Shown: positions 41,782 to 50,943, numbered from the stretch's first letter. The stretch: 64,000 bases of DNA from Beijerinckiaceae bacterium (GCA_947370975.1 CANBNG010000002.1:62001-126000), one strand, 5' to 3'. Notes: generated by a model from the letters alone, not told the origin. Numbers and translations are program-made.

Positions 41782-42593
41782 GCGGCCCTCCGTCCAAACA
41801 GCCGGTCGAAGAGGTTCTTCTTCTGCATGGGAATGCTCATCGGCACATCTTCCCCACACAGCCGCCGCGCGGCATCCAGATAGGCGCGGGCCGGTGCGCT
41901 GGTGGCATTGTTGAGCGTCACCGGCGAGCCGACATTGGAGGCGCGCAGCACTTCCTCGCTTTCGGGGATGATGCCGAGCAGGGGAATGGAGAGAATTTCG
42001 AGCACATCCTCGACGCTGAGCATTTCGCCGCGTCCCGCGCGCGCCGCGTCATAACGGGTCAGCAACAGGTGCTTTTCCATATGCCCGCCGTTTTCCGCGC
42101 GCTCGGTCTTGGAATCGAGCAGGCCGATGATGCGGTCTGAATCGCGCACCGAGGAGACTTCCGGATTGGCGACGACGACCGCGAGATCGGCATAGCGCAT
42201 GGCCAGCTGCGCACCGCGCTCGATGCCAGCCGGGCTGTCGCAGATCACCCAATCGAAGCGCTCGCGCAATTCACCGATCACGCGGCGTACGCCCTCCTCG
42301 GTCAGCGCATCCTTGTCGCGCGTCTGGGAGGCGGCAAGCAGATGCAGGGTGTCGATCCTTTTGTCGCGGATGAGCGCCTGGTTGAGGCGTGCCTCGCCAT
42401 TGGCGACATTGATGAGGTCATAGACCACGCGCCGTTCAGCACCCATGACGAGATCGAGATTGCGCAAGCCGACGTCGAAATCAACGACGGCCACTTTCTG
42501 GCCTGCTTGTGCCAGGGCTGCGCCAAGAGCTGCCGTGGACGTTGTCTTTCCAACGCCGCCCTTTCCAGATGTAACAACGAGAACCTCGGCCAT
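41778..42593 (-). CDS. minD: Septum site-determining ATPase MinD
   Basis: 271 residues. Deviant Walker A KGGVGKTT at residues 11-18, DFDVGLRNLDLVMGAERRVVYDL, VICDSPAGIERGAQLAMRYADLAVVVANPEVSSVRDSDRIIGLL, and the C-terminal amphipathic helix MPMQKKNLFDRLFG for membrane attachment. Recruits MinC to the membrane and is displaced by MinE. Fifteen bases after minC. Confidence 0.96.
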   Translation of the reverse strand: MAEVLVVTSGKGGVGKTTSTAALGAALAQAGQKVAVVDFDVGLRNLDLVMGAERRVVYDLINVANGEARLNQALIRDKRIDTLHLLAASQTRDKDALTEEGVRRVIGELRERFDWVICDSPAGIERGAQLAMRYADLAVVVANPEVSSVRDSDRIIGLLDSKTERAENGGHMEKHLLLTRYDAARAGRGEMLSVEDVLEILSIPLLGIIPESEEVLRASNVGSPVTLNNATSAPARAYLDAARRLCGEDVPMSIPMQKKNLFDRLFGRRAA

Positions 42594-42608
42594 CGCGTAA
42601 AATTCCTT

Positions 42609-43298
42609 TCAATCGATCAGTTTGATTGTGATGGTTTCGTGGTCGAGCCAGGCCTGCACTGGCTTTTTGCGCAGCTCGGGCGCGATCTCGTCGGCGATCT
42701 TGTAGAGGCCGTCGATGGAGAGCAGTTCGCATTCGAGCTTGCGGCAGAAGATGCGGGCGCGCGGATTGCCATAGGCCCCGGCCAGCGCCCGCCCGCGCAA
42801 TGCGCCATAGACATGGATGGAGCCCCCCGCGATCACCTCGGCGCCCGAGGCGATGGAGCCCAGCACCGTCACATCGCCATCGGGGTGGACGATGGACTGG
42901 CCCGAGCGCACGGGGGCATCGATCACGAGGCCCTGAGGCTTGGAGGCAGGCGGCGTCTCGGGGCTTGCCGGGATATCGATGAAGGTCGCCGGGCGTCCGC
43001 CGTTCAGAAAAGGCGGCAGGTCTGGGCTGGCGAGATGACCGGGCGCGCCCTCGATCCCCATGACGCGGATGGCGCGGCCGGCAAGCTGCGTGATGAGGTC
43101 TTGAAGCCCATCGCGCTCGAAGCCGAGCCCGGTGACATCCACCACAACAGGCTTGCCGCCGAAGAAGCCGCTGGAGCGTTCAAGCCAGGCGTCGATCTCG
43201 GCCAGCCAGCCCGCGAGAGGCTGTTCCGGGTTGAGAACCAAAGCCAAAAACGATCGACCCCGGAAGCGGATAGCGCGGGTGGGGCTGGTCTGAATCAC
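42609..43298 (-). CDS. minC: Septum site-determining protein MinC
   Basis: 229 residues. N-terminal FtsZ-inhibiting domain (FRGRSFLALVLNPEQPLAGWLAEIDAWLE) and C-terminal right-handed beta-helix (VRSGQSIVHPDGDVTVLGSIASGAEVIAGGSIHVYGALRGRALAGAYG), which binds MinD. The two are joined by a Pro/Ala-rich linker near residue 115. Starts with GTG at 43298. A CtrA-type site lies 48-63 bases upstream, so timing through the cell cycle is likely. Confidence 0.95.
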   Translation of the reverse strand: MIQTSPTRAIRFRGRSFLALVLNPEQPLAGWLAEIDAWLERSSGFFGGKPVVVDVTGLGFERDGLQDLITQLAGRAIRVMGIEGAPGHLASPDLPPFLNGGRPATFIDIPASPETPPASKPQGLVIDAPVRSGQSIVHPDGDVTVLGSIASGAEVIAGGSIHVYGALRGRALAGAYGNPRARIFCRKLECELLSIDGLYKIADEIAPELRKKPVQAWLDHETITIKLID

Positions 43299-43345
43299 GG
43301 TCTGAGAGCCTTTGAAGAGTGAGCCCCCATCTGCGGATTTCTTGG

Positions 43346-43361
43346 TTAATGAAACATTAAC
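43346..43361 (-). promoter_or_regulatory. CtrA-type box upstream of minCDE
   Basis: TTAA-N7-TTAAC on the plus strand reads TTAA-N7-TTAACC on the minus strand, i.e. the full CtrA consensus in both orientations. It ends 48 bases from the minC start, in the promoter region. CtrA is the alphaproteobacterial cell-cycle regulator and has been linked to min genes in rhizobia. The gap holds a further TTAAC-type half-site near 43375 and a GTTAAC near 43407. Confidence 0.7.
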
Positions 43362-43521
43362 AGTAGGGTAACATTTAACGTTTCCTCAAGCTTTCGGTTA
43401 CAATCCGTTAACACTGTTGCCCTGCGGTGACGCTCTCCCCCTGTGCAAACTGCCGCGCCTTTGGTCTTGCCCGAGGCCTGCAAGCGGATAGCATGAGCTC
43501 ATAGTGCAGCAGGAGGCGTTC

Positions 43522-44226
43522 ATGCATCAGGTCATCATTCCGCCCTCCGTCACGGAGCGCGTGATTGCCCGGCGCGGCCGCGAACATGTCTTTGCTGATT
43601 TCGACCCGAAGACGACCGCGCTTGTCGTGATCGATTTGCAAAATGCCTTCATGCTGGCCGGCGTCGCCCATTCGCCCTGCGCGGAAGCCATCGAGATCGT
43701 GCCCAATGTGAACCGGCTGGCCCGCGCCATGCGCGCGGCGGGCGGGGCAGTGGCGTGGATCCAGACGGCATTCACCGAGGAATCGCTCGTCAGCTGGTCG
43801 ACCATGCATGACATGTCGGTGCCGGCCCGCACCAAGAAGCGCAGTGAGGCGCTGACGCCGGGCTCGCTTGGCTATGCCCTGTGGTCGGAACTTGATGCGC
43901 TGCCGGAAGATCTCTTCGTCGAGAAGCTGCGCTTCAGCGCCTTCATCGAGGGGTCATCCAATCTTGAAAGCATCCTGCGGGCGCGTGGCATCGACACGCT
44001 CATCATCACCGGCACGGTGACCAGCGTCTGCTGCGAATCCACGGCGCGCGACGCCATGATGCGCAATTTCAAGACGACCATGGTGACGGATGGAAATGCG
44101 GCGGCGACTGACGAGGAACATAATGCCGCGTTGATCGCCTTCTATCTCACCTTCGGTGACATCATGCCCACCGACATGCTGGTCGCCCGCTGCCAGCAGA
44201 TGACGCCGGCCGAGGCGGCGGTTTGA
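43522..44226 (+). CDS. Isochorismatase-family cysteine hydrolase
   Basis: 234 residues. Catalytic triad of the family: Asp38 in LVVIDLQNAF, Lys135 in FVEKLRFSAF, and Cys170 in TGTVTSVCCESTARDA. Members hydrolyse amides such as maleamate, nicotinamide and N-carbamoyl compounds. AGGAGG seven bases before the ATG at 43522 fixes the start; the frame opens 6 codons earlier. It is a single gene between minC and a chromate transporter. Maleamate amidase (NicF) is one candidate role given nearby NicX-like and maleate isomerase-like proteins, but this cannot be decided from sequence alone. Confidence 0.82.
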   Translation: MHQVIIPPSVTERVIARRGREHVFADFDPKTTALVVIDLQNAFMLAGVAHSPCAEAIEIVPNVNRLARAMRAAGGAVAWIQTAFTEESLVSWSTMHDMSVPARTKKRSEALTPGSLGYALWSELDALPEDLFVEKLRFSAFIEGSSNLESILRARGIDTLIITGTVTSVCCESTARDAMMRNFKTTMVTDGNAAATDEEHNAALIAFYLTFGDIMPTDMLVARCQQMTPAEAAV

Positions 44227-44248
44227 TCCGCCTCGGCAGGATCGCCCA

Positions 44249-44779
44249 TCAGGTGAGCGCGTGGATGGCCAGGAACAGGCCGGCCACGCCGAGCACGATG
44301 GTGTAGGAGCCGACCTTGGTAAAATAGAACAGCGCGCAGCAGAGCGCGATGGTGGCGAGTTCGAGCGGCCCTACATGGGCCGCGCGGATCACAGCATAGG
44401 CGCCTGCGAAAATGAGCCCGATGGCCACAGGCGCGAGCCCGCGCTCGACGGCGGTCTTGAGCGGCGACACGCGATGGCGCTGCCACCAGCTCGAAATGCC
44501 ATAGACGAGCAGCGAGGAGGGCAGGTAGATCGCAAAGCAGCTCACCAGCGCACCCCAGAAGCCCGCCACCTGATAGCCGATCAGGGCGGCGATCAGGGTG
44601 CTCGGGCCAGGCGCTGCGCGCGACACGGCGAACAGGTCTGCAAATTCCTGGTTGGTCAGATATCCGTAGACGACGACGGTCTGATATTGGACGTCGGCAA
44701 TGATTGCCTGACCGCCGCCAAAGGACAGAAGCGACAGTGGCGCGAAGACGATGAAAAGGCCAAGGAGGCGATTGTCCAT
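44249..44779 (-). CDS. Chromate transporter, short-chain subunit (C-terminal half)
   Basis: 176 residues, one CHR domain of about five to six membrane segments: LFIVFAPLSLLSFGGGQAIIADVQYQTVV, then ADLFAVSRAAPGPSTLIAALIGYQVAG with the family APGP motif. Pairs with the product of the preceding gene (44779-45354) to form a two-part exporter of chromate or an analogous anion. Start ATG at 44779 shares a base with the previous stop (TGATG). Confidence 0.85.
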   Translation of the reverse strand: MDNRLLGLFIVFAPLSLLSFGGGQAIIADVQYQTVVVYGYLTNQEFADLFAVSRAAPGPSTLIAALIGYQVAGFWGALVSCFAIYLPSSLLVYGISSWWQRHRVSPLKTAVERGLAPVAIGLIFAGAYAVIRAAHVGPLELATIALCCALFYFTKVGSYTIVLGVAGLFLAIHALT

Positions 44780-45354
44780 CAGGGAGTCCTCCGCGCGCCA
44801 AAATAAGCCAGCGCAATGCTCAGGGGCACGGCAAACAGCACGACCGGAATCATCGGCAATTGCAAAACGCCGATGGCAAGGAAGACTGCAAAGCCGATCA
44901 GGTAGGTCACCAGGTCTCGCGGCAATTTGCGCGCGATCTTGAAGCCCATGGAGAGCGTCGCGCCAATGCCAGCCGCGGCCACGCCGCCGAGCACGAAATG
45001 GGTTACCGGCAGGCCGGACATTTGCCGATAGGCATAGCCCATGGCCATGATGATCATGAAGGCCGGGATAATCATGCCAAAGACAGCGACGATTGCACCG
45101 ATGCCCCCGCGCACGCGCAGGCCAACATAAAGCGCAATATTCACCGGATTGGCGCCGGGCAGCACTTGCGAGAGCGCCTGTCCGGTGAGGAATTCCTGCT
45201 CGGTCAACCATTTCCTGTTGTCGACGGCCTCACGGAAAATGAGCGCCTGTGTGCTGCCGCCAAAGGCCGAGCCGCCGATTTTCAGGAAGGACCACAGAAC
45301 ATGCGACAAGGGGGGCGCGCTTTTGCCCGCTTCTTCTTTTGTGCCGAGGTCCAT
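44779..45354 (-). CDS. Chromate transporter, short-chain subunit (N-terminal half)
   Basis: 191 residues with the CHR signature SFLKIGGSAFGGSTQALIFREAV and the second block QALSQVLPGANPVNIALYVG, where the usual PGP motif reads PGANP. About six membrane helices. It is the first gene of the two-part transporter. Preceded by GGAGAGAGACCGG-type sequence near 45355. Substrate is probably an oxyanion; a housekeeping role in malonate or chromate export cannot be separated by eye. Confidence 0.85.
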   Translation of the reverse strand: MDLGTKEEAGKSAPPLSHVLWSFLKIGGSAFGGSTQALIFREAVDNRKWLTEQEFLTGQALSQVLPGANPVNIALYVGLRVRGGIGAIVAVFGMIIPAFMIIMAMGYAYRQMSGLPVTHFVLGGVAAAGIGATLSMGFKIARKLPRDLVTYLIGFAVFLAIGVLQLPMIPVVLFAVPLSIALAYFGARRTP

Positions 45355-45438
45355 CCGGTCTCTCTCCTCCGTCTCAGGACATGAGACGGCACCTTAGACC
45401 GAGTCGATCTGCAAGAGAACCGATGTGGAGCCAGAGCT

Positions 45439-46809
45439 TTATTCCAACGCCTGTTCCTGCGTGGGTTTTTCAAGCGCCTTGACGAGGCTCTTGCGCCGCA
45501 GATGCTGGCGCACCTCTCCCGAGATGATGATCTCGCCCCGGTCGGCAAAGGCCTCGTGGTTCTCCTCGATGTCATCGAGTTGATAGAGGTAATTGACCAT
45601 CAGCCCATGGCCCTGCGTGAGCCCCTTGTCCGAAAGGTCGCCAAGCCAATTGATGCGCTCGAGCCGCGCGCCATTGCCAAGGTGGAAGCGCGCCACGGAA
45701 TCGCGGGGCAGATTGCCGCCCGCTTTCGCCTGCGTGAAATAAAGCGCGGCCGCGCGCAGCAGGTTCTTGCGCAAGACGTCCGTCCATTCGGCCGGCTTTG
45801 CGCCACTGTCGAGTTCGCCAAGCCCATCGAGCAGATCTGGCGGCAAGAGCGAGGTCGCAGCCTTGCGCTCCTGCGCCAGCCAGCGCGTGAAATCGGGCAC
45901 GGGAGACAAAGTGACGAAGGTGGAGAGGCGCGGCAATTCGCGGCGCAATTCCTCGACCACCTGCTTGATGAGGAATGAGCCGAAGGAAATGCCGCGCAGC
46001 CCCTTCTGGCAATTCGAGATCGAATAAAACACCGCCGTCGTGGCCTCGCTCGCCTTGATGGTCTTGCGGTGGGGCGAGAGCAGCGGCGCAATGGCGTCTG
46101 GAATCTCCTGCGTGAGCGCCACTTCGACAAAGATCAGTGGCTCGTCGGCAAGACGGGGATGAAAAAAGGCAAAGCAGCGGCGGTCCTGCGGCTCGATGCG
46201 TCCGCGCAGATCGTCCCAATTCTGTATGGCATGCACGGCCTCGTAGCGGATGATCTTTTCAAGAATATTGGCGGGCGTGTTCCAGTCGATGGGCCGCAGC
46301 ACGAGGAAGCCGCGGTTGAACCATGAGGAGAAGAGATGCCGGAAATCGGCATCCAGCGCCTTCAGCTCGGGGATGGCGCGCTCGTGGCGAAAAATATCCT
46401 CGCGCATATGCACAAGCGCAGCCGTGCCGCCTGGCGCCTGATTGAGGCGGCGGATCAATTCCTGACGGCGCGGCTCTGCCGCCTCATGCAACGTCAGCGC
46501 GGCCATCTCGTCGGGGTTGGCGCGATAATCCTCGATGGCGCGCTCGAGCCTGTCCCGGTCAGCGCCGTAATCGGTCGCAATGTGCTGGAGAAAGTCGCAG
46601 CGGCCTTCGTCGGGCAATTGCGCATAGCGCAGGAGCACGGCCTCGGCCAGCGCCACGCCTGTTGCTTCGCCCCGCCGCTTCAGCAGGTCTCCCGCCAGCC
46701 GCATGAGGCCAGCCGGTGTAGCGTCCTCCTGACCGCGCGCGCGCGCCAGAAGCACGCGGCCGCGCTCGGTGATGGTCTGCAAAAGCTCGGAAATGAAATT
46801 GCCGCTCAT
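45439..46809 (-). CDS. Malonyl-CoA decarboxylase
   Basis: 456 residues of the MCD family, converting malonyl-CoA to acetyl-CoA and CO2. N-terminal helical domain (LMRLAGDLLKRRGEATGVALAEAVLLRYAQLP) followed by the GNAT-fold catalytic domain with FFHPRLADEPLIFVEVALTQEIP, FYSISNCQKGLRGISFGSFLIKQVVEELRRELPRL and FVTLSPVPDFTRWL; the Ser in NCQKGLRGISFG and a conserved His late in the protein (ARFHLGNGARL) are expected catalytic residues. Start at 46809 matches the family; the ORF can extend 8 codons upstream. Single gene. It would pair well with a malonate or malonate-semialdehyde pathway (mmsA elsewhere in this window). Confidence 0.93.
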   Translation of the reverse strand: MSGNFISELLQTITERGRVLLARARGQEDATPAGLMRLAGDLLKRRGEATGVALAEAVLLRYAQLPDEGRCDFLQHIATDYGADRDRLERAIEDYRANPDEMAALTLHEAAEPRRQELIRRLNQAPGGTAALVHMREDIFRHERAIPELKALDADFRHLFSSWFNRGFLVLRPIDWNTPANILEKIIRYEAVHAIQNWDDLRGRIEPQDRRCFAFFHPRLADEPLIFVEVALTQEIPDAIAPLLSPHRKTIKASEATTAVFYSISNCQKGLRGISFGSFLIKQVVEELRRELPRLSTFVTLSPVPDFTRWLAQERKAATSLLPPDLLDGLGELDSGAKPAEWTDVLRKNLLRAAALYFTQAKAGGNLPRDSVARFHLGNGARLERINWLGDLSDKGLTQGHGLMVNYLYQLDDIEENHEAFADRGEIIISGEVRQHLRRKSLVKALEKPTQEQALE

Positions 46810-47000
46810 GGTCGCCTCGCACGCCAAAGCCATTCAACGCCAGAACACGATCATGGCTGCTTGGGGCGGAGCCCGCCAGTGCGCGGATGGTTAGTCAATG
46901 GTCGGTCACGACAGGGTGGATTGTGGCGGAGCCTGATTCGCGCGAAGATCACGCGCCGCCACCTGCGCCGAAACGAACGCGGGGGCGCAGGGAGGATGCC

Positions 47001-48032
47001 ATGACGATGATCCGGCTGTTGCTCGCATTGATGAGCCTTGTCTCGATCCCCTTTGGAGCCGCACGCGCGGCCGAGGTCGAGGTTTCGATTGGCCTGACCA
47101 ATTCGGCCACCGATGTTGGTTTTTTCATCGCCGACAAGCGGGGCTATTTTCGCGAGGCGGGCATCAAGCCGAAATTCGTCGTCTTCGATTCCGCCGCACG
47201 GATGAATTCCCTGTTTGGCTCCGGCGATCTGGATGTCGGTGCGGGTGGCATGTCGGCCGGGCTCTATAATGCCATTGCGCGCGGCATCGATATTCGCATC
47301 GTGGCGGACAAGAACTCGACGCCGCCTGGCCGCTCCAGTCAGAAACTCCTCGTGCGCAAGGATCTTGTCGAAAGCGGCCGCTTCAAGCGATTGCCTGACC
47401 TCAAGGGGATGAGGGTTGCGACCTCGGCGCCGGGCACGGCGGCCATGGGGACGATGGTCAAGATCCTCGACAAGGCCGGGCTCAAGCGCGGCGATATTGA
47501 CGAGGTGCATATGTCCTTCGCGCAAATGGTGCTGGCGCTCTCCAACAAGGCAGTGGACGCCGCACTGCCCGCCGAGCCGCAGGCAACCCAAGCGATGGAA
47601 ATGGGCGCGGTGCGTGTGGTGAGCGATGATGAGATCTATCCCGATCACCAGATTTCGGCGGTGCTTTTTTCGGGCATTTTCGCCAAACGCGACCCCGCGC
47701 TCGCGACGCGTTTCCTGAAAGCCTATCTGCGCGGCGTGCGCGACCACAATGATTCCCTTGTCGATGGAAAATTCGCAGGCCCCAAGGGCGATGCTGTCGT
47801 CGCCGTTCTCACCGAATATAGTCTGGTGAAAGATCCCGCCGTGCATCGCTCCTTCGTGTTGAGCGCGATCAATCCTGACGGCAAGCTCGATCTGCCCAGC
47901 ATGAAGGAAGATCTGCGCATCTTCCGCGAGGCAAAATTGATCGAGGGCAAGGTCGACGTGGAGCAGGCAGTCGATCTGTCGTTCCTCGACGCCGTGCTGA
48001 AGGATCTCGGCGCCTACAAGCCTGCTCAATGA
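47001..48032 (+). CDS. NMT1/TauA-type ABC substrate-binding protein
   Basis: 343 residues. Signal peptide ending GAARAAE, then VSIGLTNSATDVGFFIADKRGYFREAGIKPKFVVFDSAARMNSLFGSGDLDVGAGG, KGMRVATSAPGTAAMGTMVKILDKAGLKRGDIDEV and VLFSGIFAKRDPALATRFLKAYLRGVRDHND. These match NMT1-like binding proteins for aromatic acids, sulfonates or pyrimidine analogues. GGAGGATGCC before the ATG at 47001. Its stop overlaps or touches the start of a Bug gene, so two binding proteins of unrelated families are translationally coupled. No permease or ATPase nearby. Confidence 0.83.
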   Translation: MTMIRLLLALMSLVSIPFGAARAAEVEVSIGLTNSATDVGFFIADKRGYFREAGIKPKFVVFDSAARMNSLFGSGDLDVGAGGMSAGLYNAIARGIDIRIVADKNSTPPGRSSQKLLVRKDLVESGRFKRLPDLKGMRVATSAPGTAAMGTMVKILDKAGLKRGDIDEVHMSFAQMVLALSNKAVDAALPAEPQATQAMEMGAVRVVSDDEIYPDHQISAVLFSGIFAKRDPALATRFLKAYLRGVRDHNDSLVDGKFAGPKGDAVVAVLTEYSLVKDPAVHRSFVLSAINPDGKLDLPSMKEDLRIFREAKLIEGKVDVEQAVDLSFLDAVLKDLGAYKPAQ

Positions 48033-48043
48033 GGACGCCTCGC

Positions 48044-49063
48044 ATGAACCATCTCGCGCCCCTCGCGGCGGTCCTGTCTCTTGGCCTTGCCGCGCCCGTG
48101 CTGGCGCAGGATGCCTATGCGGGCAAGACGATCACGCTCTCGACCCATACGGGGCCAGGCGGTGGCTATGACACTTTGTTGCGCCTGATCGCGCGCCATT
48201 GGGGCCGCCAGATTCCGGGCGCGCCTTCGTTCATCGTCACCAATATGCCGGGAGCCGGCGGCCTGACGGCCTTCAACCATGCCGCGCGGCTTGCGCCGCA
48301 GGATGGCACCTTTGTCACGCTGGTTGGTCAGGGGTTGGTCGTGCATGAGCCGACAGGCCAGCCCGGCTTGCAGGCCTCGCTCGGCGCGATGAAATGGCTC
48401 GGCAATGCCAGCCAGTCGCCCAATGTCACGGCGGTCTGGCATAGCTCTCCGGTCAAGACGATTGCCGATGCCCGCAAGGGCGAGGTGCTGGTGGGCTCGA
48501 CGGGCGCGGGTGCGCCCGATGCGCAGATGCCGCGCATCTATAACGCGCTGCTTGGCACGAAATTCAAGGTTGTCACGGGCTATACCGGCGGCCCGCAGAT
48601 CAATCTTGCGATGGAGCGCGGCGAGCTGGACGGGCGCGGCGCCAACACATGGGCGAGCTACAAGGCAACATTTCCCGAAGCCGTGCGCGAGAAATGGCTC
48701 GTGCCCCTGATCCAGATCGGATTGAAACGCGATCCCGATTTGCCCGATGTGCCGCTGCTTACAGATCTCGTCGCGGGCGATGGGAAGAACGAGCCTGTGG
48801 CGCGCTTTCTGTCGCTCACGACAGCGATCAGCCGACCGCTCGCAGCGCCCCAGCAAACGCCACCTGAGCGGGTGGCAATTCTGCGTCGCGCCTTTGACAG
48901 TGTGATGCGCGACGCTGATTTTCTGGCCGAGGCCGAGCGGCTGAAGATCGATATCGATCCGATGTCGGGCGAAGAGGTCGAGACGGCGATCCGCCAGATT
49001 TTGGCGACGCCGCCCGATGTAATTGCCCGCACGCAAGCAGCCCTTGGTGCGGCCAGCCCCTGA
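48044..49063 (+). CDS. Bug/TctC-family periplasmic binding protein
   Basis: 339 residues. Leader ending APVLAQD. First loop THTGPGGGYDTLLRLIARHWGRQIPGAPSFIVTNMPGAGGLTAFNHAARLAPQDG, which carries extra residues (LSTHTGPGG) before GGGYD compared with the others. GAGGA eight bases before the ATG at 48044 favours this start; an ATG at 48029 that overlaps the previous stop (ATGA) is the alternative. It follows an NMT1-type binding protein directly. Converges on the LLM monooxygenase gene with only one base between. Confidence 0.84.
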   Translation: MNHLAPLAAVLSLGLAAPVLAQDAYAGKTITLSTHTGPGGGYDTLLRLIARHWGRQIPGAPSFIVTNMPGAGGLTAFNHAARLAPQDGTFVTLVGQGLVVHEPTGQPGLQASLGAMKWLGNASQSPNVTAVWHSSPVKTIADARKGEVLVGSTGAGAPDAQMPRIYNALLGTKFKVVTGYTGGPQINLAMERGELDGRGANTWASYKATFPEAVREKWLVPLIQIGLKRDPDLPDVPLLTDLVAGDGKNEPVARFLSLTTAISRPLAAPQQTPPERVAILRRAFDSVMRDADFLAEAERLKIDIDPMSGEEVETAIRQILATPPDVIARTQAALGAASP

Positions 49064-49064
49064 T

Positions 49065-50192
49065 CTAGATGGCGCGCACGCCCATCTTTTTCAGGCGCGG
49101 CAGCACTTCCTCGACGAAGAGCGGCAATTCAGCGCCGTAATTCACCATGGAAATGCCAATGCCGCGCAGGCCCGCCTTGCTGAGATCGGCAAACATATTG
49201 GCGACTGTATCCGGGTCGCCGATGATCGGCAGGCCGCCCATGCCATTGGCATATTGCTTGCGCTTGAGATCGTATTCTTCCTGGCCGACGGTCTCGGGCG
49301 AAATATTCTTGAGGGCGAGAATATCGCGCACGGCGTTCCAGTCCGCACCGTCGATCACCGCATGGCGGTAATAATCCTGCGCTTCCTTCATCGTCTTGCG
49401 CAGCGTCACGACGCCAACCGTATAAACATCGATATCGCGGCCATATTCAGCAGCCTGCGCCTTGATGCCCTGAACCTTGTCGCGCGTCTCTTCAACCGAC
49501 ACGCGCGAGGCGGTGGTGAAAAAGCCATCGCAATTGCGCAGCGCGAAAGAGCGGCCTGCGGGCGAGGAGCCCGCATTCATCATCATGGGGCGTGCATCGC
49601 CCCAGGGCTTGGGCTTCATGCGCACGCCCTTGAGATCGAAGAATTCGCCCTTGTAATCGAAGTCGTTCTCGGGGGAGAGCGCGCGTTTGACGACGTCGAT
49701 CCATTCCTGCGCGTAATCATAGCGGCGCTCGTGATTGCGCTGCTCGACACCGAACATGTCGAACTCGCCCTCGTTCCAGCCGCACACGACATTAAGGCCA
49801 AAGCGGCCCTCGCCGATGTGATCGGCGGTCACGAATTCCTTTGAGGCGATGAGCGGGTGAAAGAGCGGCGCATGCACGGTGCCAAACACACAGATGCGCT
49901 GGGTTGCCGCCAGAAGTCCGCTCGCCCAGGTTAGCGTTTCAAGCGTCGCGCCCTGATAATCGGTATCCCCGCCATAGCCCTTCCAGCGGCCGATCGGCAG
50001 CATGAAATCAATGCCCGCCTCATCGGCTGCCTTGGCAAGCGCCAGCGTGTCGCGCCAGGAACCGGACCAGCGCTCCGGCACCGTGGTGACTGCGCGTCCC
50101 GAGGAGCAATTGGCTCCGAACAAGCCGATCTTCAGCGCATTGTCATTGTACATTGCGGTGCGATTTTTCAGCGATGCGTCACGGGCGCTCAT
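49065..50192 (-). CDS. LLM-class flavin-dependent monooxygenase
   Basis: 375 residues of the bacterial luciferase-like family (SsuD/SfnG/RutA group), which use FMNH2 and O2. DTLALAKAADEAGIDFMLPIGRWKGYGGDTDYQGATLETLTWASGLLAATQRICVFGTVHAPLFHPLIASKEFVTADHIGEGRFGLNVVCGWNEGEFDMFG is a continuous family block; the closest match I recognise is to dimethylsulfone or pyrimidine monooxygenases. C-terminal GGLPIIGDPDTVANMFADLSKAGLRGIGISMVNY is the usual end. AAGGAAGAC before the ATG. A flavin reductase is not adjacent. Follows the racemase-like gene (31-base gap), probably in one transcript. Confidence 0.86.
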   Translation of the reverse strand: MSARDASLKNRTAMYNDNALKIGLFGANCSSGRAVTTVPERWSGSWRDTLALAKAADEAGIDFMLPIGRWKGYGGDTDYQGATLETLTWASGLLAATQRICVFGTVHAPLFHPLIASKEFVTADHIGEGRFGLNVVCGWNEGEFDMFGVEQRNHERRYDYAQEWIDVVKRALSPENDFDYKGEFFDLKGVRMKPKPWGDARPMMMNAGSSPAGRSFALRNCDGFFTTASRVSVEETRDKVQGIKAQAAEYGRDIDVYTVGVVTLRKTMKEAQDYYRHAVIDGADWNAVRDILALKNISPETVGQEEYDLKRKQYANGMGGLPIIGDPDTVANMFADLSKAGLRGIGISMVNYGAELPLFVEEVLPRLKKMGVRAI

Positions 50193-50223
50193 CTTGTCTT
50201 CCTTTTTTTCTTGTTGTCGTCGT

Positions 50224-50943
50224 TCAGGTGGCAGCGTGGACGGTCTTGTTGAAAAGCGATCCCGGCACGCCGCTGCCCATAGCGCGGCCGATCTTGCTCA
50301 AGGCGTCCCAGATCACGACCTGATTGCTGCTGAGCACAGGCTTGCCAAGCGCGGCCTCAAGGCCTGCGATCTCGCCAATGCCCTGGATGTTTGCGCAGCT
50401 CAGGAAATAAGCATCGGCATCGGGATGGCGTGCAGCCAGCACGCGCTCGCGCCAGGTGGCGGCGGGCGTTGCGCAATAGGCATCGCTGTCGGTGAGTTCA
50501 TAGCCCTTGGCATAGGCAATCTCGTAGCCCGCTGCGTGGAGGAATTCGATTTCCTCCTCGGTCTTGTGCAGATCATAGGGCGTGACAAGCGCCAGCCGCT
50601 TGGCGTTGCAGGCATCGAGCGCCGCACGCACGGCGGTGGAGGTTGTTGCGACATGGTGCGCACCTGCGCGTTTCACCGCCTCCAGAATGGCGCGCTCGCC
50701 CTCTGGCCCGTCCGCCATGGAGGTGACTGTGCAATGGAAGGTAACGACCTCGCATTTGGCGTCGACGAGAGCTGCGGCGGCAGCTTCGATTTCCGGCAGG
50801 AGTTTTTCGAGCGGTTTGCGATTGGGGCCGGTCATGCGCAGGCGGGTGACATGGGCAACCACGTCGCGCGGATAAAAGCGCACCATTTCCTCCTCAACCA
50901 TCCGGTTCGATGACGGGATGATGAGACCGACGCGATGGGCCAT
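50224..50943 (-). CDS. Asp/Glu racemase / maleate cis-trans isomerase family protein
   Basis: 239 residues. Two active-site-type Cys, Cys71 in VVTFHCTVTS and Cys183 in YFLSCANIQG, in the symmetrical Asp/Glu racemase fold; presence of both is expected for maleate isomerase or racemases, whereas arylmalonate decarboxylase keeps only one. N-terminal VGLIIPSSNRMVEEEM is the family opening. Its role could be maleate to fumarate conversion (NicE-like). It heads a two-gene minus-strand transcript with the LLM monooxygenase and is divergent from the second bicupin gene. Confidence 0.82.
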   Translation of the reverse strand: MAHRVGLIIPSSNRMVEEEMVRFYPRDVVAHVTRLRMTGPNRKPLEKLLPEIEAAAAALVDAKCEVVTFHCTVTSMADGPEGERAILEAVKRAGAHHVATTSTAVRAALDACNAKRLALVTPYDLHKTEEEIEFLHAAGYEIAYAKGYELTDSDAYCATPAATWRERVLAARHPDADAYFLSCANIQGIGEIAGLEAALGKPVLSSNQVVIWDALSKIGRAMGSGVPGSLFNKTVHAAT

